NCBI GenBank assembly: GCA_951394045.1
Contig: CATOAN010000044.1
Coordinates: forward strand, 1-31,851
DNA length: 31,851 nucleotides
Direction of reading: 5' to 3'
DNA from: Nitzschia sp. DOCU1
Taxonomy: Eukaryota > Bacillariophyta > Bacillariophyceae > Bacillariales > Bacillariaceae
Shown here one piece after another: positions 1 to 12,215 of the stretch. Position 1 is the first letter of the stretch. Each line of letters begins with the position of its first letter. The notes under the pieces are model-generated. The model searched no databases. It was given only the letters and a program-made list of their open reading frames with translations, and was not told the DNA's origin. Position numbers and translations under genes: made by a program.

Positions 1-1684
1 TCCCAGGCTCCTTTACTCTTCTTTCCCCAGGCCACTTTCCTCTTCATCCCCCAGGCTCCGTGACTCTTCTTCCCCAAGCCCCTTTACTCTTCTTTCCCCA
101 GGATCCTTTCCTCTTGCTTGCCCAGTCTCCTTTACTATGCTTTGCCAAGGCTCCTTTGCTCTTCTTTCCCCAGGCCCCATTACTCTTCTTTCCCCAGGCC
201 TCTTTACTCTTCTTTCCCCAGGCTCCTTTACACTTCTTTCCGCAGGCCCCATTACTCTTCTTTCTCCAAGCCTCATTGCTCTTCTTTCCCCAGGCTCCTT
301 GACTCTTCTTTCCCCAGGCCCCTTTCCTCTTCTTCACCCAGGCCCCTTTGCTCTTCTTTCCCCGGGCTCCTTTGCTGTTCTTTCCCCAGGCTCGTCTCCT
401 CTTCTTCCCCCAGGCTCCTTTACTCTTCTTTCCCCAGGCTCCTTTCCTCTTCTTTCCCCAGGCCCCATCACTCTTCTTGCCCCCGGCTCCTTGACTCTTC
501 ATTCCCCAGGCCCCTTGACGCTTCTTTCCCCAGGCCCCTTAACTCTTCTTTCCCCAGGCCCCTTTCCTCGTCTTTCCCCAGGCTCCTTGACTCTTCTTTC
601 CCCAGACCCCTTTACTCTGCTTTCCCCAGGCCCCTTTACTCTCCTTTCACCAAGCCCCGTTACTCGTCTTTCCCCAGGCTCCTTTATTCTTCTTTCCGCA
701 GGTTCCTTTCCTCTTCTTTTCCCAGGCCCTTGTGCTCTTCTTTCCCCAAGCTCGTTTCCTCTTCTTTCCTCAGGCTCCTTTACTCTTATTTCCTCAGGCC
801 CCTTTACTCTTTTTTTCCAGGGCCCTTTTCTCTTCTTTCCCCAGGCCCCTTTCCTCTTCTTTCCCCAGACCCCTTTCCTCTTCTTTCCCCGGGCCCCTTT
901 TACTCTTCTTTCCCAAGGCTCCTTTACTCTTCTTTCCTCAGGCCCCATTTACTCTTCTTTCCCCAGGCACCTTTACTCTTCTTTCCCCAGACCCCTTTAC
1001 TCGTCTTTCCCGAGGCTCCTTGACTCTTCTTTCCCCAGGCCCCTTTTGCTCTTTTTTCCTCAGGCTCCTTTCCTCTTCTTTCTCCAGGCTCCTTCACTCT
1101 TCTTTCCCCAGGCCCCATTACTCTTCTTTCCCCAGGCTCCTTTGCTTTTCTTTCCTCAGGCCCCTTAACTCTTCTTTGCCTTGGCCCCTTTACTCTTCTT
1201 TCCCCAGGCCCCTTGCTTCGTCTTTTCCCAGGCACCTTGACTCTTCTTTCCCCAGGCTCCTTGACTCTTCTTTCCCCAAGCCCCTCTACTCTTCTTTCCC
1301 CAGGCTCCTTTCCTCTTCTTTCCGCAGGTTCCTTGACTCTTCTTTCTCCAGGCTCCGTTCCTCTTCCTTCCCCGGGCTCGTTTACTCCTCTTTCGACAGG
1401 CCCCCTCTACTCTTTTTTCCCCAAGCACCGTTTCTCGTCTTTCCCCAGGCTCCTTTACTCTTCTGTCCTCAGGCTCCTTTACTCTTCTTTCCCTAGGCCC
1501 CATTACTTTTCTGTCCCCAGGCCCCTTTATTCTTCTTTCCCCAGGCTCCTTTCCTCTTCCTTTTCCAGGCTCCTTTACTCTTCTTTCCCCAGGCCCCATT
1601 ACTCTTCTTTCCCCAGGCTCCTTTGCTCTTCTTTCCCCAAGCCCCTTTACTCTTCTTTCCCCAGGCCCCTTTCCTCTTCTTTCC

Positions 1685-1712
1685 CCAGGCTCCATTACTT
1701 TCCCCAGGCTCC
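1685..1712. repeat. 19-bp short monomer, alpha-1
   Basis: ATTACTTTCCCCAGG at 1694 lacks five bases (CTTCT) of the normal unit, followed by the rare CTCTAACTC variant. The same short unit occurs at the matching place in every copy: 1,563 bp after TTTACTATGC here and in beta-1, 1,564 in beta-2, 1,566 in alpha-2. Confidence 0.8.
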
Positions 1713-2636
1713 TCTAACTCTTCTTTCCCCAGGCTCACTTACGCTGCTTTCCCCAGGCCCCTTTGTTCTTCTTTCCCCAGGCTCCTTGACTCGTCTTTCC
1801 CCATGCCCCCTTGCTCTTCTTTCCCCTGGCTCCTTTGCCCTGCTTTCTCCAGGATCCTTGACTCTTCTTTCCCCAGGCCCCTCGAATCTTGTTTCCCCGG
1901 GCCCCTTTGCTCTTCTTGCCCCAGGCCCCATTACTCTTCTTTCCCCAGGCCCCTTGACTATTTTTTCCCAGGCTCCTTTGCTGTTCTTTCCCCAGGCCCC
2001 TTGGATCTTGTTGCCCCGGGCTCCCTTACTCTTCTTTCCCCGGTCCCCTTTTACTCTTCTTTCCCCAGGCCCCTTTACTCTTGTTTCCCCGGGCCCCTCC
2101 TTACTCTTCTTTCCCCAGGCCCTTTACTCTTCTTTCCCCAGACCCCTTTGCTCTTCTCTCCCCAGGCCCCTTTACTCTTCCTTCCCCAGGCTCCTTGACT
2201 CTTCTTTCCCCAGGCCCTTATTACTCTTCTTTCCCGAGGCCCCTTGACTCTTCATTCCCCAGGCTCATTTACGCTTCTTTCCCCAGGCCCCTTTACTCTT
2301 CTTTCCCCTCCACTCCTCTTCTTTCCCCAGACCCCTTGCCTCTTCTCTCCCCAGGCCCCTTTACTCTTCTTCCCGAGGCCCCTTTACTCTTCTTTCCCCA
2401 GGCTCCTTGACTCTTGTTTCCCCAGGCCCTTGACTCTTCCTTCCCAGGCTCCTTTCCTCTTCTTTCCCCAGGCGCCTTTGCTCTTCTTTCCCCAGGCCCC
2501 TTTACTCTTGTTTCCCCAGGCCCCTTTACTCTTCTTTCCCGAGGCCCCTTTACTCTTCTTTTTCCCAAGCCCGTTTACTCTGTTTTTCCCCAGGCCCCTT
2601 TACTCTTCTTTCCCCAGGCCCCTTTACTCTTTATTG

Positions 2637-3443
2637 CCGAAGCTCCTTTTCTATTCTTTCCCAAGGCCCCTTTTCTCGTCGATCCCCAGGCTCCATGACT
2701 CTGCTTTCCCCGGGCCGCTCCACTCTTCTTTCCCAAGGCTCCTTTTCTCTTTTTTCCCCAGGCCCCTTTACTCTTCTTCACCCAGGCCCCTTTTACTCTT
2801 CCTTCCACAGGCCCCATTACTCTTCTTTCCCGGGGCCCCTTTACTCTTCTTTACTCTTCTTTCCCCAGGCCCCATTACTCTTCTTTCCCCGGGCCCCATT
2901 ACTCTTTTTGTTAACCAGGCTTCTTGACTCTTCTTTCCCCAGGCTCCATTTTTCTTCTTTCCCCAAGCCCCTTTACTCTTATTTCCCCGGACTCCCCGAC
3001 TCGTCTTTCCCCAGGCTCCTTTCCTCTTCCCTTTCCTCTTCTTTCCCTTGGCTCCCTTACCCTTCTTTCCCCAGGCTCCTTTCCTCTTCTTTCCGCATGC
3101 CCCTTTACTCTTCTTTTCCCAGGCTCCTTTACTCTTCTTCCCCCAGCCCCCTTGACACTTGTTTCCCTCAGTCCCCTTTACTCTTCCTTCCCCAGACTCA
3201 TTTGCTCTTTTTCCCAGGCTCCTTTGCTTTTCTGCCCCCAGGCTCCTTGACTCTTCTTTCCCCAGACTTCACGACTCTTCTCCCCCCAGGCCCCTTTTAC
3301 TCTTCTTTCCCCAAGCCCCTTTTACTCTTCTTTCCCCAAGCCCCTTTTTACTCTTCGTTACCCAGGCTCCTTTCCTCTTCTTTCCCTAGGCTCCTTTACT
3401 CTTCTTACCCCAGGCTCGTTTACTCTTCTTTCACCAGGTTACT
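2637..3443. repeat. TTAACC block, alpha-1 copy
   Basis: Runs from CCGAAGCTCC to TCACCAGGTT. It contains CTCCATGACTC near 2691, the TTTTTGTTAACCAGGC variant at 2906-2920, which is the least monomer-like site in the unit, and a TTTCCTCTTCCC stretch near 3018 where a monomer is interrupted by a partial copy of itself. Internal spacings are 274 and 520 bp. Confidence 0.8.
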
Positions 3444-6400
3444 TAACTCTTCTTTCCCCAGGCCCCTTTCCTCTTCTTCCCCCAGGCCTCTTTGCTCTTC
3501 TTTCCCCAGGCCCCCTTCCTCTTCTTTCCCCAGGCACCTTGGCTCTTCCTTCCCCAGGCCTCTTTACTCTTCTTCCACCAAGCCCTTGACTCTTCTTTCC
3601 CCAGACCCCTTTACTCTTCTTTTTCCTAGGCTCCTTGACTCTTCTTTCCCCAGGCCCCTTTACTCTTCTTCCCCCAGGCTCCTTGACTCTTCTTTCCCCA
3701 GACCCCTTTGCTATTCAATCCCCACTCTCTTTTCCTCTTCGTTCCCCAGGCGCTTTTGCTCTTCTTTCACCAAGCCCCTTTATTCTTCTTTCCCAAGGCT
3801 CCTTTACTCTTCTTTTCCCCGCGCTCCTTGACTCGTCTTTCCCCAGGCCCCTTTACTCTTCTTTCCCAAGGCACACTTTGCTCTTCTTTTCTCAGGCTTC
3901 TTTACTCTTCTTTGCCCAGGCTCCTTGAATCTTCTTTCCCCAGACTCCTTTCCTCTTCTTTCCCCAGGCCCCTTTACTATTCTTTCCCCAGGGTCCTTTA
4001 CTCTTCTTTCCTCAGGCCCCTTTGCTCTTCTTTCCTCAGGCCCCTTTACTCTTCTTTCCCCAGGCTTCTTGACTCTCCTTTCCCCAGGCCCCTTACTCTT
4101 CTTTCCCCAGGCCCCTTTACTCTTCCTTCCCCAGGCTCCTTTACTCGTCTTTCCTCAAGCCCCTATCCTCTTCTTTACCCAGGCCCCATTACTCTTCTTT
4201 CCGCAGGTTCCTTGACTCTTCTTTCCCCAGGCTCCTTTCCTCTTCTTTCCCCAGGCCCCATTATTCTTCTTTCCCCAGGCCCCTTTTACTCTTCGTTCCC
4301 CAGGCCCCTTTACTCTTCTTTCCTCAGGCTCCTTTACTCTTCTTTCCTCAGGCCCTGTTGCTCTTCTTCCCCCAGGCTCCTTTTCCTCTTCGTTCTCCAG
4401 GCTCCTTTACTCTTCTTTCCCCAGGCTCCGCTACTCTTCTTTCTTCAAGCTCCTTTATTCTTCTTTCCTCACGCTCCCTTCCTCTTCTTTCCTCAGGCTC
4501 CTTTACTCTTCTTTCCCCAGGGCCTATTTACTCTTCGTTCCCCAGGCTCCTTAACTCGCCTTGCCCCAGGCTCTTGTCCGCTTCTTTCCCCAGGCTCCTT
4601 GACTCTTCTTTCCTCATGCTCCTTTACTCTTCTTTCCCCAGACCCGATTACTCTTCTTTCCCCAGGCTCCTTTGCTCTTCTTTTCCCAGGCCCCTTTTAA
4701 TCTTCTTTCCCCTTGCCCCTTTTACTCTTCTTCTTTCCCCAAGTTCCTGGACTCTTCTTTCCCCTGGCCCTTTTTACTCTTCTTTCCCCAGGCTCCTTTC
4801 CCATGCTTCGCTCAAGCTCCTTTATTCTTCGTTCCCCAGGCCCCATTACCCTTCTTTCCCCAGGCCCCTTGGCGCTTCTTTCCCCAGGCCCCTTTACTCT
4901 TCTCTCCCAGGCCCCGTTACTCTTCTTTCCCCAGGCCCCATTCCTCTTCCTTCCCCAGGCCCCTTTACTCGTCTTTCCCCAGGCCCCTTTACTCGTCGAT
5001 CCCCAGGCTCCTTGACTCTTCATTCCCCAGGCCCTTTTCTCTCTTTTTTCCCCAGGCCCCTTTACTCTTTTTTCCCCAGGCTCCTTTCCTCTTCTTTGCC
5101 CAGGCCCCATTACGCTTCTTTCCCCAGGCACCTTGACTCTTCTTTCCCCAGGCCCTTTACTCTTCTTTCCCCAGGCACCCTCACTATTATTCCCCCAGCT
5201 CCCTTTTACTCTTCTTTCCCCAGGCCCCTTTACTCCTTTTTCCCCAGGCTCCTTGACTCTTCTTTCCCCAGGGCCCTTTACTCTTCCTTACCCAGGCCAC
5301 CTTACTCTGCTTTCCCCGAGCTCCTTCACTCTTCTTTCCTCAAGCCGCTTTACTCGTCTTTCCGCAGGTTCCTTGACTCTTCTTTCCCCAGGCCCTTTTT
5401 TATTCTTCTTTCCCCAGGCCCCATTACTCTTCTTTCCCCAGGCCTCATTACTCTTCTTTCCCCAGGCCCCGTTACTCTTCTTTCCCCAGGCCTCGTTACT
5501 CTTCTTTCCCCAGGCCCCTTTACTCTCCTTCCCCCAGGCTTTTGTACTCTTCTCTCCTCAGGCTCCTTTACTCTCTTTTCCCCAGGCCCCTGCACTCTTC
5601 TTTCCCCAGGCCCCTTTACTCTTCTTTCCCCAAGCCCAGTTGCTCTTCTTTCCCCAGGCCCTTTTTACTCTTCTTTCCCCAGGCCCCTTTACTCTTCTTT
5701 CCCCAGGCTCCTTTACTCTTTTTCCCCCAGGCTGCTTTGTTCTTCTTTCCTCAGGCTCCTTGACTCTTCTTTCCCCAGGCTCCTTCAATCTTCTTTCCCA
5801 AGGCCCCATTTACTCTTCTTTCCCCAAGCTCCTTTACTCTTCTTTCCTCAGGCTCACTGTACTCTTCTTTCCCCAGGCCCCATTACTCTTCTCTCCCCAG
5901 GCCCCATTACTCTCCATTTCCCAGGCCCCTTTACTCTTCTTCCCCCAGGCACCATTATTCTTCTGTCCCCAGGCCCCTTGACTCTTTTTCCCCCAGGCTC
6001 CTTTCCTCTTCTTTCCCCAGGCAATTTTGCTCTTCTTTACCCAGGCCCCATTACTCTTCTTTCCCTAGGCCCCATTGCTCTTCTGTCCCCAGGCCCCTTT
6101 TACTCTTCTTTCCCCAGGCTCCTTTGCTCTTCTTTCCTCAGGCTCCTCTACTCTTCTTCCCCCAGGCACCATTACTCTTCCTTCCCCAGGCCCCTTTGCT
6201 CCTCTTTCCCCGGGCCCCTTTTACTCTTCTTTCCCCACGCCCCTTTACTCTTGTTTCCCCGGGCCCCTTTACTCTTCTTTCCCCATACCCCTTTACTCTT
6301 CTTCCCCCAGGCTCCGTGACTCTTCTTCCCCCAGGCCCCTTTACTCTTCTTTCCCCAGGCCCCTTCCCCAGGCTCCCTTACTCTTCTTTCCCCAGGCCCC

Positions 6401-9206
6401 ATGACTCTTCTTTTTTCTCAGTCTCCTTGACTCTTCTTTCCCCAGGCTCCTTTATTCTTCTTTCCCTAGGCCTCTTTCCTCTTCTTTCCCCAGGCCCCTT
6501 TACTCGTCTGTCCCCAGGCTCCTTTACTCTTCTTTCCCCAGGCCCCTTTTACTCTTATTTTCCCCAGGCTCCTTGACTCTTCTTTCCCCAGGCCCCTTTA
6601 CTCTTCTTTCCCCAGGCCCCTTTACTCTTCTTTCCCCAGGCTCCGTTACTCTTCTTTTCCCAGGATCCTTTACTATTTTTCCTAGGCCCCATCAATTTAT
6701 TTTCCCCGGCCCCCTTTACTCTTCTCTCCCCAGGCCCCTTTACTCTTCTTTCCCGAGGCCCGTTTGCTCTTCTTTCCCGAGGCCCCTTTACTTTTCTTTT
6801 CCCAGGCTCCTTGTCTTCTTGTTTCCCCAGGCCCCTTTCCCCGTCTTTACCCATGCTCCTTTACTCGTCTTTATTCAGGCTCCCTTACTCTTCTTTCCCC
6901 AGGCCCCTTTACTCTTATTTCCCCAGGCTCCGTGACTCTTCTTTCCCCAGGCCCCTTTACTCTTCTTTTCCCAGGCTCCTTTCCTCTTCTTTTTCCAGGC
7001 CCCTTTACTCTGCCTTCCTCAGGTCCCATTTACTTTTCCTTCCCCAAGCTCCTTCACTCTTCTTTCCCCAGGCCCATTCACTCTTCTTTCCCCAGGCTCT
7101 TTTTACTTTTCTTTCCCCAGGTCCCATTACTCTTCTTTTCCCAGGCCCCTTTGCTCTTCTTTCCCCAGGCTCCCTTACTCGTCTTTCCCCAGGCCGCATT
7201 ACTCGTCGTTCCCAAGACCTCTTGACTCTACTTTCCCAAGGCCCCTTTACTCTTCTTTCCCGAGGCCCCTTTACTCTTCTTTCCCAAGACTCCTTTACTC
7301 TTCTGTCCCCAGACCCTTTTATTCTTCTGTCCCCAGGCCCCTTTTCTATTATTTCACCAAGCTCCTTTACTCTTATTTCCTCAGGCTCCTTTATTCTTCT
7401 TTCCCCAGGCACCCTTGCTCTTCTTTCCCCAGGCCCCTTTGCTCTTCTTTCCCCAGGCCCCATTGGTCTTCTTTCCCCAGGCTCCTTTACTCTTCTTTCC
7501 CCAGGCCCCTTTACTATTATTTCCCAGGCTCCTTTACTCTTCTTTCCCCAGGCCACTTTCCTCTTCTTTCCCCAGGCTCCTTGACTCTTCTTCCCCAAAG
7601 CCCCTTTACTCTTCTTTCCCCAGGCTCCTTCCCTCTTGTTTGCCCAGTCTCCTTTACTATGCTTTGCCCAGGCTCCGTTGCTCTTCTTTCCCCAGGTCCC
7701 ATTGCCCTTCTTTCCCCAGGCCTCTTTGCTCTTCTTTCCCCAGGCTCCTTTACTCTTCTTTCCGCAGGCCCCATTACTCTTCTTTCTCCAAGACTCATTG
7801 CTCTTTTTTCCCCAGGCCCCTTGACTCTTCTTTCTCCAGGCCCCTTTCCTCTTCTGTACCCAGGCCCCTTTGCTCTTCTTTTCCCGGGCCCCTTTGCTCT
7901 TCTTTCCCCAGGCTCCTTTCCTCTTCTTCCCCCAGGCCCCTTACTCTTCTTTCCCGAGGCTCCTTTCCTCTTCTTTCCCCAGGCCCCACTACTCTTCTTG
8001 TTCCAGGCTCCTTGACTCTTCATTCCCCAGGCCCCTTGACGCTTCTTTCCCCAGGCCCCTTAACTCTTCTTTCCCCAGGCCCCTTGCCTCGTCTGTCCCC
8101 AGGCTCCTTGACTCTTCTTTCCCCAGACCCCTCCACTCTGCTTTCCCCAGGCCCCTTTACTCTTCTTTCACCAAGCCCCGTTACTCGTCTTTCCCCAGGC
8201 TCCTTTATTCTTCTTTCCGAAGGTTCCTTTCCTCTTCTGTCCCCAGGCCCTTGTACTCTTCTTCCCCCAAGCTCCTTTCCTCTTCTTTCCTCAGGCTCCT
8301 TTACTCTTCTTTCCTCAGGCCCCTTTACTAGTTTTTTCCCCAGGCCCCGTTTCTCTTCTTTCCCCAGGCCCCTTTCCTCTTTTTTCCCCAGACCCCTTTC
8401 TCTTCTTTCCCCGGGCCCCTTTGCTCTTCTTTCCCAAGGCCCCTTTACTCTTCTTTCCTCAGGCCCCATTTACTCTTCTTTCCCCAGGCACCTTTACTCT
8501 CCCTTCCCCAGACCCTTTTACTCTCCTTTCCCGAGGCTCCTTGGCTCTTCTTTCCCCAGGCCCCTTTGGCTCTTTTTTCCTCAGGCTCCTTTCCTCTTCT
8601 TTTTCCAGGCTCCTTCACTCTTCTTTCCCCAGGCCCCATTACTCTTTTTTCCCCAGGCTCCTTTGCTCTTCTTTCCTCAGGCCCCTTTACTCTTCTTTCC
8701 CTTGGACCCTTTACTCTTCTTTCCCCAGGCCCCTTTCCTCGTCTTTCCCCAGGCACCTTGACTCTTCTTTCCCCAGGCTCCTTGACTCTTCTTTCCCCAA
8801 GCCACTCTACTCTTCTTTCCCCAGGCCCCTTTCCTCTTCTTTCCGCAGGTTCCTTGACTCTTCTTTCTCCAGGCTCCGTTCCTCTTCCTTCCCGGGGCTC
8901 GTTTGCTCCTCCTTTGAAAGGCCCCCTCTACTCTTTTTTTCCCCAGGCACAGTTTCTCTTCTTTCCCAATGCTGCTTTACTCTTCTGTCCTCAGGCTCCT
9001 TTACGCTTGTTTCCCTGGGCCCCATTACTTTTCTTTCCCCAGGCCCCTTTATTCTTCTTTCCCCAGGCTCCTTTCCTTTTCTTTGTCCAGGCTCCTTTAC
9101 TCTTCTTTCCCCAGGCCCCATTACTCTTCTTTCCCCAGGCCCCTTTGCTCTTCTTTCCCCAGGATCCTTTACTCTTCTTTCCCCATGCCCCTCTCTTCTT
9201 CATTCC

Positions 9207-9234
9207 CCAGGCCCCATTACTTTCCCCAGGCTCC
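9207..9234. repeat. 19-bp short monomer, beta-1
   Basis: ATTACTTTCCCCAGG at 9216, in the position homologous to 1694, again followed by CTCTAACTC. Confidence 0.8.
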
Positions 9235-10161
9235 TCTAACTCTTCTTTCCCCAGGCTCACTTACGCTTCTTTTCCCCAGGCCCCTTTGCTCTTGTTTCCC
9301 CAGGCTCCTTGACTCGTCTTTCCCCAGGCCCCTTTACTCTTCTTCCCCCGGGCTCCTTTGCCCTGCTTTCCCCAGGATCCTTGACTCTTCTTTTCCCAGG
9401 CCCCTCGAATCTTGTTTCCCCAGGCCCCTTTGCTCTTCTTGCCCCAGGCCCCTTTACTCTTCTTTCCCCAGGCCCCTTGACTCTTCTTTTCCCAGGCTCC
9501 TCTGCTCTTCTTTCCCCAGGCCCCTTGGATCTTCTTGCCCCAGGCTCCTTCACTCTTCTTTCCCCAGGCTCCTTTACTCTTCTTTCCTCAGGCTCCTTTA
9601 CTCTTCTTTCCCCAGGCCCCTCCTTACTCTTCTTCCCCCAGGCCCTTTACTCTTCTTTCCTCAGACCCCTTTGCTCTTCTCTCCCCAGGCCCCTTTACTC
9701 TTATTTCCCCAGGCTCCTTGACTCTTCTTTCCCCAGGCCCTTATTACTCTTCTTTCCCGAGGCCCCTTGACTCTTCATTCCCCAGGCTCATTTACGCTTA
9801 TTTCCCCAGGCCCCTTTGCTCTTCTTTCCCCTCCACTCCTCTTCTTTCCCCAGACCCCTTTCCTCTTCTTTCCCCAGGCCCCTTTACTCCTTTTTCCCCA
9901 GGCTCCTTGACTCTTCTTTCCCCAGGCTCCTGGACTCTTGTTTCCCCAGGCCCTTGACATTTCCTTCCCAGGCTCCTTTCCTCTTCTTTCCCCAGGCTCC
10001 TTTACTCTTCTTTCCCCAGGCCCCTTTACTCTTGTTTCCCCAGGCCCCTTTACTCTTCTTTCCCCAGGCCCCTTTACTCTTCTTTTCCCCAAGCCCGTTT
10101 ACTCTGTTTTTTCCCCAGGCCCCTTTACTCTTCTTTCCCCAGGCCCCTGTACTCTTTATTG

Positions 10162-10910
10162 CCGAAGCTCCTTTTCTATTCTTTCCCCAGGCCCCTTTTC
10201 TCGTCCATCCCCAGGCTCCATGACTCTTCTTTCCCCGGGCCGCTTTACTCTTCTTTCCCAAGGCTCCTTTTCTCTTCTTTCCCCAGGCCCCTTTACTCTT
10301 CCTTCCCCAGGCCCCTTTACTCTTCTTTCCCCAGGCCCCATTACTCTCCTTTCCCCAGGCCCCATTACTCTTTTTTTGTTAACCAGGCTTCTTGACTCTT
10401 CTTTCCCCAGGCTCCTTTATTCTTCTTTCCCGAAGCCCCGTTACTTCTATTTCCCCGGGCTCCTTGACTCGTCTTTCCCCAGGCTCCTTTCCTCTTCCCT
10501 TTCCTCTTCTTTCCCCAGGCTCCCTTACCCTTCTTTCCCCAGGCTCCTTTCCTCTTCTTTCCCCAGGCCCCTTTACTCTTCTTTTTCCAGGCTCCTTTGC
10601 TCTTCTTCCCCCAAGCCCCTTGACACTTTTTTCCCTCAGGCCCCTTTCCTCTTCCTTCCCCAGGATCCTTTGCTCTTTTTCCCAGGCTCCTTTGCTCTTC
10701 TTTCCCCAGGCTCCTTGACTCTTCTTTCCCCAGACTCCACGACTCTTCTTCCCCCAGGCCCCTTTTACTATTCTTTCCCCAGGCGCCTTGTACTCTTCTT
10801 TCCCCAGGCCCTTTTACTCTTCTTTCCCCAGGCTCCTTTCCTCTTCTTTCCCTAGGCATCTTTACTCTTCTTACCCCAGGCTCGTTTACTCTTCTTTCAC
10901 CAGGTTACTT
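10162..10910. repeat. TTAACC block, beta-1 copy
   Basis: Same order as the alpha-1 block with spacings of 217 and 519 bp. The first interval is about 57-71 bp shorter than in the other four copies, equal to roughly three monomers lost between 10162 and 10379. Confidence 0.8.
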
Positions 10911-11264
10911 GACTCTTCTTTCCCCAGGCCCCTTTCCTCTTCTTCCCCCAGGCCTCTTTGCTCTTCTTTCCCCAGGCCCCATTCCTCTTCTTTCCCCAGG
11001 CCCCTTGACTCTTCCTTCCCCAGGCCTCTTTACTCTTCTTTCTCCAGGCCCCTTGCCTCTTCTTTCCCCAGACCCCTTTACTCTTCTTTTTTCCCAGGCC
11101 CCTTTACTCTTCTTTCCCCAGGCCCCTTTACTCTTCTTCCCCCAGGCTCCTTGACTCTTCTTTCCCCAGACCCCTTTGTCATTCAATCCCCAATCTCTTT
11201 TCCACTTCTTTCCCCAGGCGCTTTTGCTCTTATTTCACCAGGCCCCTTTGCTCTTCTTTCCCCA

Positions 11265-11385
11265 GGCTCCTTTACTCTTCTTTCCCCATGCCCCTTTCCT
11301 CTTCTTTCCCCAGGCCCCATTACTTTCCCCAGGCTCCTTTAACTCTTCTTTCCCCAGGCCCCTTTGCTCTTTTTCCCCAGGCTCC
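11265..11385. repeat. 115-bp beta-specific insertion, beta-1
   Basis: Between ATTCAATCCCC and CGCTCC the beta copies have 224 bp and the alpha copies 109 bp. The 115-bp difference equals four 24-bp monomers plus one 19-bp short unit, and a short unit (ATTACTTTCCCC at 11319) does lie inside. Exact edges are ambiguous because the inserted units resemble their neighbours. Confidence 0.75.
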
Positions 11386-11429
11386 TTTACTCTTCTTTTC
11401 CCCACGCTCCTTGACTCGTCTTTCCTCAG

Positions 11430-11620
11430 GCTCCCTTACTCTTCTTTTCCCAGGCCTTGTTGCTCTTCTTCCCCCAGGCTCCTTTTCCTCTTCGTTCTCC
11501 AGGCTCCTTTACTCGTCTTTCCCCAGGCCCCGCTACTCTTGTTTCTTCAAGCTCCTTTATTCTTCTTTCCCCCAGCTTCCTTCCTCTTCTGTCCTCAGGC
11601 TTCTTTACTCTTCTTTCCCC
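11430..11620. repeat. TTTTCCTCTTCG block, first of a local pair in beta-1
   Basis: Contains CCTTGTTGCTC near 11455, TTTTCCTCTTCGTTCTCC at 11483 and TTTCTTCAAGCTCC near 11551. Alpha-1, gamma and alpha-2 each carry this block once (4381, 16109, 23556). In beta-1 it also appears 599 bp later. The first copy sits only 78 bp after CGCTCC, so about 480 bp of the usual intervening sequence is missing before it. Confidence 0.72.
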
Positions 11621-12029
11621 AGGCTCCTTGACTCTTCTTTCCCCAGACTCCTTTCCTCTTCTTTCCCCAGGCCCCTTTGCTCTTATTTCCCCAGGCTCCT
11701 TTACTCTTCGTTCCCCAGGCCCCTTTGCTCTTCTTTCCTCAGGCCCCTTTACTCTTCTTTCCCCAGGCTCCTTGGCTCTTCTTTCCCCAGGCCCCTTTAC
11801 TCTTCTTTCCCCAGGCCCCTTTACTCTTCCTTCCCCAGGCTCCTTTACTCTTCTTTCCTCTTCCCTTTCCTCTTCTTTCCCCAGGCCCCATTACTCTTCT
11901 TTCCCCAGGATCCTTGACTCTTCCTTCCCAGGCTCCTTTCCTCTTCTTTCCCCAGGCCCCATTTCTCTTCTTTCCCCAGGCCCCTTTTACTCTTCTTTCC
12001 CCAGGCCCCTTTCCCCTTCTTTCCTCAGG

Positions 12030-12215
12030 CTCCCTTACTCTTCTTCCCCCAGGCCTTGTTGCTCTTCTTCCTCCAGGCTCCTTTTCCTCTTCGTTCTCCA
12101 GGCTCCTTTACTCGTCTTTCCCCAGGCCCCATTACTCTTCTTTCTTCAAGCTCCTTTATTCTTCTTTCCCCAAGCTCCTTTCCTCTTCTTTCCTCAGGCT
12201 CCTTTACTCTTCTTT
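12030..12215. repeat. TTTTCCTCTTCG block, second of a local pair in beta-1
   Basis: Repeats the previous block at a distance of 599 bp, about 25 monomers (TTTTCC at 12082, TTTCTTCAAGCTCC near 12145). Its distance to GCAATTTTGC (1,591 bp) is near the 1,632-1,640 bp seen in other copies, so this is the copy in the normal position and the earlier one is the addition. Confidence 0.72.

Larger units (their letters stand above)
1..7521. repeat. Higher-order repeat copy alpha-1 (7.52 kb)
   Basis: A complete copy of the 7.5 kb unit, running from the TCCCAGGC junction at 1 to the next one at 7522. Landmarks in order: TTTACTATGC 131, the 19-bp short unit 1694, CCGAAGCTCC 2637, TTAACCAGGC 2911, TCACCAGGTT 3431, ATTCAATCCCC 3713, CGCTCCTTGAC 3822, TTTTCCTCTTCG 4381, GCAATTTTGC 6021 and CCATCAATTTATT near 6688. 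Spacing from ATTCAATC to CGCTCC is 109 bp, the alpha state. The CGACAGGCC variant near 1393 is shared with alpha-2 and differs from the TTTGA-type sequence of the beta copies. Monomer content is ordinary; only the order of variants makes this unit recognisable. Confidence 0.85.

Noticed and set aside
44..502. Lysine-rich GKKSKGAW frames on the - strand as histone H1-like or nucleolar proteins
   Set aside because: This is the reverse complement of the same monomer; the resemblance is only in low-complexity Lys/Gly/Ala content.
4358..6319. A 653-codon open frame of YSSFPRPL/TLLSPGPF repeats as a secreted or membrane protein
   Set aside because: The protein text changes from one eight-residue register to another at unit-length changes, which is expected of a frame wandering through a satellite. 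There is no signal peptide, unique domain or promoter.
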